A DNA stretch of 64,000 bases from NCBI RefSeq assembly GCF_014202395.1, contig NZ_JACHGQ010000005.1, positions 1 to 64,000 of the forward strand, written 5' to 3'. Numbering within the stretch: position 1 is the stretch's first letter; every line of letters starts with the position of its first letter. The notes under the pieces are model-generated. The model was not told where the DNA came from and searched no databases. It saw only the letters and a list, made by a program, of their open reading frames with translations. The stretch is from Histophilus somni. GTDB taxonomy: Bacteria; Pseudomonadota; Gammaproteobacteria; Enterobacterales; Pasteurellaceae. This document shows positions 7,323-16,200 of this stretch, one piece after another. The position numbers and the translations under genes were made by a program.

Positions 7323-7874
7323 TTATCTAGCCTCATTGATTTCATTAAATTTTCTAATTCCTTCAGGATATGTCTTTTTTAACATATCCTCTATTGTTAA
7401 CCATTCTTTAGTTTTCGTTCCATTTTCTTCTGATTTATAAACAAACTTTAAATTATTAATATTCTGATTGGCTTCGGAATGAGCATCTAAGAAAGACAAA
7501 TTTGCCTTATTAGGGGTTGCGTTAGGATTATTTCCAATCATTCCCAACCCTAAATTTCTTAAAATGGGTATTCCCTCATAGACAAAATCACCCTTTACGC
7601 CATGATACTGTGTTTTGACGCTCTTAAATAATCTCCTCGATTGTTTATCTATTTCACTTGACGGATATGAACCGCCTAAATGTAAATATTCTACATCAGT
7701 ATGTTCATATTTCTGACCAAGATGCTCCGACCAATTCAACATATTCTTATTACATGATACACCTAAACTAGGTGCTACATTTTTAAATGTATATGTTTTT
7801 GTTCCGTGAGATTCTGCGTAAGTATTATATTCATCCAGTTTTTTCGCAATCTGAGCGTGATCTCTCGTCGCATT
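7323..7874 (-). pseudogene. Orphan toxin piece, long type, altered active-site motif
   Basis: The frame starts immediately after the stop of the lipoprotein gene at 7875 and runs 184 codons without a proper start (first ATG at 7742). It corresponds to residues 2113-2288 of CdiA: NATRDHAQ, then LNWSEHLGQKYEHTDVEYLH, GVKGDFVYEG, GNNPNATPNKAN, DAHSEANQNINN. At the nucleophile elbow it reads VAPSLGVSC where CdiA has VAHSLGVSG, so His and Gly are lost. Its DNA is about 98% identical to 8950-9383 across most of its length, while the last ~45 residues differ. It is followed by a lipoprotein gene in the candidate immunity position. Confidence 0.75.
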
Positions 7875-8234
7875 TTAATTTTTCATTTTTCTATATTCAT
7901 TGTATTGATCACAAATCTCTCTAAATTGATAGCAGTATTTATAACTGGCATTAAATATAAATCCCTTATTTCTTAAACAAGTACCATAAATCCTTTTTGA
8001 TATTTTTTTATTATCTTCTCCAACAACCTCTGGATACCCTGAAATATTTCTAATTTCAAATCCCTTAAGAGACTCATTAAAACAATCAGTATGAATATCA
8101 TCACTCAGTGGTTGATTGGTATTTTTATGTATCCAAGTATCTTCATCCCAGAAAGAAGAATATAGTGGCATTAAATCCCAAACTAAACACCCAGACAGCA
8201 TGAAAGGAAATAATAGAAAAATAAAATATCTCAT
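7875..8234 (-). CDS. Lipoprotein A2, candidate CDI immunity protein
   Basis: This 119-residue protein starts with a clear lipoprotein signal (MRYFIFLLFPFMLSGC, Cys16, then Leu), so it should be anchored in the outer membrane. It is a paralogue of the protein at 9392: both share W(D/E)LMP.YSS.WDED.W.HKNT, then ISG.P.VVGEDN, GFIFNASYKYCY and YNEYRK. The ATG overlaps the stop of the toxin tail before it (ATGA), and GAGGTGAAT is a good ribosome binding site, so translation is coupled. The family is not recognised. The immunity role is inferred from its place after a toxin tail. Confidence 0.6.
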   Translation of the reverse strand: MRYFIFLLFPFMLSGCLVWDLMPLYSSFWDEDTWIHKNTNQPLSDDIHTDCFNESLKGFEIRNISGYPEVVGEDNKKISKRIYGTCLRNKGFIFNASYKYCYQFREICDQYNEYRKMKN

Positions 8235-8443
8235 TTATTCACCTCTCTTACTGTATTAAATTCTCTAATAAGACTATTAGGATATACTTTTTTTAAAGCA
8301 TCTTTTACTTTTTCCCATTTAGCATTCTCTTTTTCATTATTCATTCTATAAAAAAACTTCAAATTATTAATATTCTGATTGGCTTTAGTATGTGCTTCTA
8401 AGAAAGAAATATTTGCTTTGTTAGGTTTTGCGTTAGGATTATT
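8231..8443 (-). pseudogene. Orphan toxin tail, short type
   Basis: This ~70-codon piece matches the last part of the CdiA toxin from NNPNAK onward (FLEAHTKANQNINNLKFFY and KKVYPNSLIREFNTV). It carries the conserved His of the proposed catalytic triad but not the Ser or Asp regions. It begins exactly at the stop codon of the lipoprotein gene at 8442 in another frame; the joining point is AATAATCC, as in the tail at 9739. It has no start of its own and is probably non-functional by itself, but supplies the coupled start site for the next lipoprotein gene. Confidence 0.7.
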
Positions 8444-8816
8444 ACCATTCGGTATCAAAATCTAATTTCATATAATTTCTATAAGCCTTGCATTCTCTAG
8501 GTTTGTTATAACAATATACGATAAAATGTTTAACTTTAAACCTGTATCCCTTTTCATATAAACATTTTCCTAAAATGGGATAAGTTTTATAATAATTATC
8601 CAATCCCCCTATATCTTCATCTTCATTGACAGGTCTTCCCATTACTTCAGATTTGGCTTTGCTGTAACAAAATCCGAAGTCATCATTAGATACAGATTCA
8701 TTTGTATTGGCATTAACCCAGTCTGCATAACGATTTAAAGTATAAGGTTCTCTATAAAATATCAGAGAACATCCGGATAAAAACAATATTAAGAAAATCA
8801 CCATTAACTTATTCAT
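8442..8816 (-). CDS. Lipoprotein B2, candidate CDI immunity protein
   Basis: The 124-residue product has a lipoprotein signal (MNKLMVIFLILFLSGC, Cys16, then Ser) and the type B pattern: WVNANTNESVSNDDFGFCYS, GKCLYEKGYRFK, VYCYNKPRECKAYRNY. A GAGGAAATAAGAT binding site precedes the start, three bases past the stop of the toxin piece at 8820. It closes the first unit of the ~1.5 kb tandem duplication. Its C-terminus (MKLDFDTEW) is longer than that of its paralogues, where the following toxin tail was joined. Function as immunity protein is inferred. Confidence 0.6.
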   Translation of the reverse strand: MNKLMVIFLILFLSGCSLIFYREPYTLNRYADWVNANTNESVSNDDFGFCYSKAKSEVMGRPVNEDEDIGGLDNYYKTYPILGKCLYEKGYRFKVKHFIVYCYNKPRECKAYRNYMKLDFDTEW

Positions 8817-8819
8817 ATC

Positions 8820-9383
8820 TTATTTCCTCTCATTATTTTTGTTAATTTTATTAAATTTTCTAACCCCATCTAAATCGAGATGTATTGACTTGAGAATTTT
8901 TTCAGTGTTTTCTTTAAAATTTTTATCTTTTTTATTATTTGAATCATAAACAAACTTTAAATTATTAATATTCTGATTGGCTTCGGAATGAGCATCTAAG
9001 AAAGACACATTTGCCTTATTAGGGGTTGCGTTAGGATTATTTCCAATCATTCCCAACCCTAAATTTCTTAAAATGGGTATTCCCTCATAGACAAAATCAC
9101 CCTTTACGCCATGATACTGTGTTTTGACGTTCTTAAATAATCTCCTCGATTGTTTATCTATTTCACTTGACGGATATGAACCGCCTAAATGTAAATATTC
9201 TACATCAGTATGTTCATATTTCTGACCAAGATGCTCCGACCAATTCAGCATATTTTTATTACCTGATACACCTAAACTATGAGCTACATTTTTAAATGTA
9301 TATGTTTTTGTTCCATGAGATTCTGCGTAAGTATTATATTCATCCAGTTTTTTCGCAATCTGAGCGTGATCTCTCGTCGCATT
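8820..9383 (-). pseudogene. Orphan toxin piece, long type, with intact active-site motif
   Basis: The frame starts at an AAT codon directly after a stop, without start signals, and runs 188 codons in register with CdiA residues 2113-2288. It keeps VAHSLGVSG, GVKGDFV and DAHSEANQN, that is all three proposed catalytic residues. The C-terminal ~40 residues (NNKKDKNFKENTEKIL...) differ from both CdiA and the second copy. The cassette could replace the CdiA toxin end by recombination but has no secretion domains. The lipoprotein gene at 8442 follows at once. Confidence 0.75.
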
Positions 9384-9391
9384 TTAATTTT

Positions 9392-9742
9392 TCATTTTCT
9401 ATATTCATTGTATAGTTCACATACCTTTCTAAATTTATAACAGTATTTATAACTGGCATTAAATATAAAACCTTTTCTTCTTAAACAAGAGGCATATATT
9501 TTTTCTGATTTTGCCCGATTATCCTCTCCTACTACACTCGGTAGTCCTGATATATTTTTAATCTCAAACCCTTCAAGGGACTTATTAAAGCAATCCATAT
9601 CAATATCTCTACTTAAAGGTTGCTTGGTATTTTTATGTGTCCAAATATCTTCATCCCAATACGAGGAATATGACGGCATTAACTCCCAAAATAAACAGCC
9701 AGTCAGAACTAAGGAGGCTAATAAACAAGTAAACAATCTCAT
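9392..9742 (-). CDS. Lipoprotein A1, candidate CDI immunity protein
   Basis: This 116-residue protein begins MRLFTCLLASLVLTGC (lipobox LTGC, Cys16, then Leu). The mature protein has WELMPSYSSYWDED, HKNTKQPLSRDIDMDCFN, ISGLPSVVGEDN, then GFIFNASYKYCYKFRKVCELYNEYRK. It is clearly related to the protein at 7875 and less so to the type B lipoproteins, all sharing the Cys positions and a YCY...C..Y end. ATGA overlap with the preceding toxin tail couples translation. Its place in the cassette suggests immunity against a toxin acting outside the cytoplasm. Confidence 0.6.
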   Translation of the reverse strand: MRLFTCLLASLVLTGCLFWELMPSYSSYWDEDIWTHKNTKQPLSRDIDMDCFNKSLEGFEIKNISGLPSVVGEDNRAKSEKIYASCLRRKGFIFNASYKYCYKFRKVCELYNEYRK

Positions 9743-9948
9743 TTATTCACCTCATTTACTTTATTAAATTCTCTAATACCACTATTCGGATACACTTTGT
9801 TTAAAGTGTCTTCTGCTTCTTCCCATTGTTTTCTTTCCTTGTTATCTTTTTTGTCATAAACATACTTCAAATTATTTATATTCTGATTAGCTTCTGAATG
9901 TGCTTTACCAAACCCTAGTCCTCCCACTTGCTTAGCATTCGGATTATT
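9739..9948 (-). pseudogene. Orphan toxin tail, short type
   Basis: Seventy codons match the CdiA end from NNPNAKQ onward: GGLGFGKAHSEANQNINN, then LKYVYDKKDNKERKQWEEAEDTL and VYPNSGIREFNKVNE. The open frame extends upstream into the lipoprotein gene at 9944 only by chance. The join at AATAATCC is shared with the tail at 8231 and with the homologous codons in CdiA, so the cassette seems to have formed by recombination there. It contains the His but not the Ser or Asp of the proposed triad. Confidence 0.7.
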
Positions 9949-10294
9949 TTCTATATTCATTATAAGCATTGCAAACCTCTTCCAGTCTATAACAATAAAC
10001 ACTAAACATTTTTACTTTAAAAATAAATCCATTTTCATATAAACATTTCCCTTTTATCCGATTTATTTTATCCAAATTGTTGATGTACTCTCTATCAATG
10101 ACTATATTGTGATCAGGTCTTCTTCCTATAATACTCAATGAAGCATAATCTGAACATCTTACAAGTATTTCTGTAGAAACATCTTCGCCTGTTACTCGAT
10201 GAACCCATTTAGCATCACTACTAGGTATAGAATATAAAGGGACTAATGCACAAGATGATAGAAATAAGCAAAAGAAATATATTATATTTTTCAT
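9944..10294 (-). CDS. cdiI: Lipoprotein B1, candidate cognate immunity protein of CdiA
   Basis: The start lies three bases after the cdiA stop with AGGAGTGATAT as binding site, the normal place of cdiI. The 116-residue product is a predicted lipoprotein (MKNIIYFFCLFLSSC, Cys15, then Ala). The mature part shows WVHRVTGEDVSTEILVRC, GKCLYENGFIFK and VYCYRLEEVCNAYNEYRK, shared with the lipoproteins at 8442 and 6959. CdiI proteins are usually cytoplasmic or inner-membrane; a lipoprotein would instead protect on the periplasmic side, as lipoprotein immunity proteins do against type VI phospholipases. The symbol is given by position. Confidence 0.62.
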   Translation of the reverse strand: MKNIIYFFCLFLSSCALVPLYSIPSSDAKWVHRVTGEDVSTEILVRCSDYASLSIIGRRPDHNIVIDREYINNLDKINRIKGKCLYENGFIFKVKMFSVYCYRLEEVCNAYNEYRK

Positions 10295-10297
10295 ATA

Positions 10298-13200
10298 TCA
10301 CTCCTGATTAATAGTATTAAATCTTCTGTTGATATCAGCAGGATAAACTTTTTGTATAACCTCGTTTGTTTTCTTCCATTTCTCTTCTTTACTTCCATCT
10401 TTCTCAAATTTATAAACATACTTCAAATTGTTTATATTCTGATTAGCATCCGAATGTGCTTTACCAAATCCTAACCCCTCCACCTGCTTAGCATTCGGAT
10501 TGTTTCCTATAAATAATCCTCCTAAACCCTTATAAACCCAATCTCCTTTCACTCCATGATATTCAGTATTTACATCACCAAACAGTCCTTTTGCTTGTTT
10601 ATCTATTTCTGCTGACGGATAAGAACCACCTAAATGCAAGAAATTAATCTTCGTGTTCTTATATTCATTTCCAATATACTCCGACCAATTCAACATATTT
10701 TTATTGCCCGAAACGCCCAAACTATGTGCCACATTATTTGCATTTATCGGCGTTTTACCTTGAGCAATTTTGTGAGCATTATATTCTTCCAATTTCTTAT
10801 TGATTTGAGCGTGATCTCGTGTAGCATTTGATGCACCGAAGATACTCGGTAGATTTGCCCACGCTCTGAAACGTTCAAATCCAGTAAAGATAAATTCATT
10901 AACATACCCAGCACTGCCACGATTTAAAATAACTGCGGTTTCATCAATTGAAGCCAAATCCTTATCGTATAAAATTGCACTGGATACTTTGTCTTCTCGT
11001 TTCAGATTCAGCATTCCCGCTGTTGCAACTTTACTTAAAAGTTGAGCTTGCTCATCGGTTAATATTTTATCTCCATAAATAATGCGTTTAAGTTCTTGTG
11101 AATTATCAGCTTTAAAATCTAAACAACTGATATGATTACAATCTTCTATTTTCTTTTGAATGGAAAATACAGAATCTTCATTTTTTTCCTTTCGATAATA
11201 AATTTCATCTCCTCGCTCGTGAAGATTTTTCACAAAATCTGTCGCTGTTTTTAAATCTCGCTCGACGTCAGATTTTATTTTTTCAATATCCACTTTATTT
11301 ACCTCCTGATGAAGATTGGTTTTATTAATTTCTTTTGCAGCTTCTTCTGCTGTTTTGCCCGTCAATTGTTGCTGAGTTTGTTCGTCTCGAATAGTGATAT
11401 TTTTCGTGTTAATCGAAGCCGTTGTGATACCACTTTCACTGCCTTTATCACTTACTTGACCTAAGAATGATGTTGCCAGTTTTGCAATACCCCAGTTACC
11501 TTGAGAAGCCGCTCCGGCAACACCGCCCATCTCTACTTTCGATGAGCCGTCTTGATGGTTTTCTCCGATTTGTTGTAATTTCACCCCAGCTATTTCTTTC
11601 GGGGCTTCACCGCCACTTACACTAAAACCGCCGTTTAAACCAAAACCTTTTGCCGAATAATCCGAATGATTATAAATATCCTGATAAGTCAGAGTATTCG
11701 TTACAAATTGATTTTTTCCCTCTTGCTCCGCTTGTTCTGTGGAAGTGATTGTTCCGCCTTTTAAATCGGTATGGTTACGAATATCGACATCATAGCCCTC
11801 ATCTCCGGCAAATATCCCTGCTTGCGTTTTTACTCCCGCATAATTTGAGTTAGCTTTCGATTTATTGTAACTACCGCTCGCTGAAAAACCATAGCCTACG
11901 GTTACTTGCCCTTGCATACTTTCCTGTTTACCTTCATATTTCGCTGTATCTTGCAGACTTTGGATATTCAAGTTTTCTGCCGTAAGTTCAACCCGTTTAC
12001 CTCTCACTTGTGAGCCGATAATATTAGTATCACTTCCGCTTTCTATCGTAGTTTTACTGTTTTTATCACCCACTTGGCTTGCTACCCAAGCCTGACTTTC
12101 GCCATTACCATAGCCTTTTGCCACGTTTCCGCCGGCGGTTATCCCTGCCGATATTCCATTACCGAATTGAATCGCAACGCCTACATTAAAGCCGCTCGAT
12201 TTGTTTTTACTGCGTTCAAGATGGTTTTCATCTGCCGCTTCAATACTGACTTTGCCGTCCGCTTTTAAATGCGTACTACCTAAACCGGCAACATCTGAAC
12301 CTGCAATAGTGATATGCGAATCTTTACCTGCTCCTGTCGTTTGAATATTCACTTTACCTCCTGCATTAATTTGACTTTTTTCCGCCGTATTGCCCTCGCT
12401 GTGTTGCGTTTGTACCGATTTTTGCTGTCCGTAAGTAATGCTTATTCCCACCGCTCCTCCTGTAGCAGAGCCGTTAGATAGGGCTTCATCGATTTTCATT
12501 ATTTGATCTGCCGCTCGCATTGCCTCAAACCCTGTATTTGCTGCCGCCATTGCATTAATGCGGTTGTTTTTGCTATCACCAACCGTTTTTACAGATTTCA
12601 GCGTAGAATCAACCGCTTGTATTGCTGAAGCAACTGCACCAGTTAAGGCTATCGTTAATCCTTTCTGCTCCATTGTGTGTTTGTAGTTACTCTCATAATC
12701 TGAACGTGCTGCCGTAATGTTGGCTGATTTGGCGGTAATATCTACATCACCGTCTCGGGAGGTCACGACGCTGCCGGTTTGTTGGTAGTGTTTGCCTGCA
12801 ATAAGGGCGGTATCACCTTTCAGGCTTCCCACTTGGCTACCTGTAGCGTAATATTTGGTTTGATTGGTTTCTGTGGTGTTTTTCTTTTCGCCAATGCTAA
12901 AGCCAAATCCCCCTGAACCCATTAAGCCTGATTTCGTGGTTTTCTCAACATCTTGTTCGAAAACACGGTTTTCTGCTTCCTTAATTGCGATGTTTTTCGC
13001 TCGAGCATTGAGCTGATTTTCAGCAACAATATTTGAGCCTTGAACCGTCAGGTTAGCATTGCTTTGCAACACCACATTCTTACCGTCAAGGGTTGAGCCT
13101 TGAGCTAAATCATAATGGTGCTCGTGTTTAGTGATATCTGTCGTGGATTGAAGAAAACCACTATGCTTCACTTTAGAGGCAGAAGAAAGCCGCTCTTTGT

Positions 13201-16200
13201 TACGCCCTTCTTCAATGCGAATATTACCGTTTGAGGCAATATGAACATCACCGTTCTCGCTATGAATTTCCCCTTGGCGAATCACAACGCCCTGTTCACC
13301 GGCAAGGGTGATATTACCTTTTCCATTTAATTGAGAACCGACTTCTTGATGCTGTTCTAAGCGGTAGTAATTATCCATATCCGCATTGTAATCCGTTTTA
13401 TTTTTTGTATTAAGGGTACCAATATCAATACGGTTGGCTTGAACAAGTATTCCGCCTGCACTATTGAGTTCTGCACCTTTAATAGTAACATCTTTTGGGC
13501 TGTGAACAATTAATTTACCGTTTTTATCTTTGACATGAATACCGGCAAGGTTATCTACATGAGTGCGGTCAAATTTATTACCAAAGTCATCTTGATAAGC
13601 TCGGCGAGTTGTTGTACTTGCAATGTCAACACCTTCTTTGCCGATTAATATCACTGAATCAAGAGCTTCAATTCTACCGCCGAGGTTAACTAATTTTTGC
13701 TTTGCAAGTAAATTGACGGAATCCCCCAAAACAAGCCCTTGGTTGTTGATATTCTTGGCAGAAAGTGCGGTAAGATTTCGCCCCGCAATCGTTCCCGTAT
13801 TGGTAAGTTTTCCGTTAATATTACCCATAATTTCTCTCGCTGAAATTAAAGCACCTTGTGAAGTTACATCAAGATTTCGTGCAACAAGATAAACTTGTGG
13901 AGTGAGAACTGTCAACTTTTTACCGCTCGGCAGTATGACTTCTTTATTCACAAACCATACCATATCCGCAGTCAACTCTGCCATTTGCTCCGCTGTTAAG
14001 CCGACACCGAGGTGCAGGTTAAATTTTTTGGCATAATAAATACCGCTATCCATTAAGGCTTTGTATTGCTCATCATCGGTTTGGTGATTATCTAAAAAGC
14101 GTCGTCCGGTGAGTTGATGAATTTGTTCATTAATCAAGCGTTGTTCATAAAACCCGTCTCCAAGGCGTTTTAACGTGATATTGTGATCGGAACGCAATGC
14201 GTTAAACATATAGTCAGAGCTAAGCCATTGTTTACGGTTAGTAAAGTGCGGATCGGTTTCCACTAAATAACCATTAGGGGCATCGGGGTTAATCTGATAT
14301 AGACTTTGTTCCGGTAAGTTAATAATTACGCCATTCATTTGGTTTGGCATAATCGCCTCAGCTTGAGCTGTAATTTTCGTGTTGGTGCTGTCAACAGGCT
14401 GACCGATAGTATTATCTACCTTATTGAAGAAGAAATGGCTCGTCGGGTGAATGTCATTCAAATCCCCTCTTCCGGTACCATAAACCGCCCAACGTTTCCT
14501 TACCCCTATTCCATAGCGACGTTTCTTTTTATGGAAGCTATCCCAATGTCCTTTGTCCGTAACATTTATCGTTCCTGCAATATCAATATTATTGAGCGAT
14601 GTACCGGTTGTGGAATGCAACGTTTCATTTTTATCATTTTTTATAAATACCTCATCACCGAGTAATAAGCGTTTTCCTACAGAAAGAGTAGACGCATTAT
14701 TTTCAAGATCATTGCCTGATAAATGAAGATCACCGCCAATCAAAATTTTAGCCGGATCACGTTTTTCAATCGTTGTCGTAATAGTGTGGCGATTATAATC
14801 CCAATGCATCCAACTATTAGCCGCAATGGTTGTGCCGTCATTCAGCCTTAAATAAGAATTTCTATCGCTCCTACTATTATTTTTTAAATCAAATCGCCCG
14901 TGATTGCCATCTTTATCTATCAATACATAGCGTCGAGACGTATTTTTCGGTGCATATTCAACTCGCCGTTCATCGGTGTGATTTTCCCCCAATCGCAAGT
15001 GTAAGTCGTGATTTTGTAGGCGTGCTGTATTCACATAAGCATTTCCCAAAGCCTCAATAGTCGCACTGCCATTATCAATGAATGAAGCTTTCCCCTCAGC
15101 ATGGTGCTGTTCATTAAGATGACCGCCAATGCCCATCTCTCCCGCACTAAAAATTAACGCATGATCACGATTGGTAAGTGAACCGACCGCCAAATCTAAT
15201 CGTTCACGTGCTGCGATGGTTGGCGAAGCATTGTCTTCTTTGCCATTGATAAGATTTGGTGTCGCAATGGCTAAATGATTGCCATAAATTCGCCCTGTCC
15301 CAAGGTTAGAAAGTGCGGTGCTTTTTAATAAGGTTTTTTCACCATCAATTAATCCTCGATTAATTATTTCATTACTGAGAATTTGGGTATTTTTACCGGA
15401 TAGCTCACTCTCCCTGTTATTATTGATATTATGAGCCTGTATGCTTAGTTTCTCTCCCACACGAAGAACTGAGTTGTTGATAAAATTGCCCTGTGTTTGA
15501 AAATCTAAATTACCGCTCACTTTAAAAGCATTATTAAGCGTTAAATCTTGCTTGAGGTGAATACTCGCATTGTGGCTACTTTCAATTTCTCCTTCAGATT
15601 CTAATTTACTGGCATAAATAGCTAAATTACTTCTGCTTGCGATTTTTCCTTGTTCATTATTCATATTAAGTTTATCGCCTTGAATTTGTAACTCACCAAG
15701 AGAGAGAATTTCGCCTTGCTGATTATGCAGGTGCCCTGAAAGATTAAGTTGAACATTTTGCATGCCATAAATTGCCCCGTTTTGATTGGCAAGAGCATCG
15801 CTATTTATTGTCAGTACACCTGCAATAATACCTTGTTCAGGTTGCTTACTTTGTGACGCTTTCGTGTTTTTGTTTGTAACGAGTTTGCTATGAATATCAA
15901 GTTTTTCAGCGGTTTGAATCAAAGATCCTGTTGAACCTATGCGATCATTATTCACTGTCTCGGTCGCATTAATTTGTGCGGTTCTTCCTTCAATCTTACC
16001 GCCACGGTTATCCAAATGAGAACTTTTGGTACTTAGCTGAGCTTCGGTGAGTAATTGCCCTTGGTTCTGAATTTCTTTTTTCGTACTGACGTGTAGGTTT
16101 CCCTTCGCAGAAATCATTCCTTGATTGACAATTTTACCTTGTGAATCAATCACTAAATTATCCGCACTTGCCCCAATATGCCCTGCATTACGCACACCCA

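Noticed and set aside
4608-10294. CRISPR array or integron suggested by the repeated blocks
   Set aside because: Repeats are coding segments of hundreds of bases with homologous reading frames, not short direct repeats with unique spacers, and no integrase is present.
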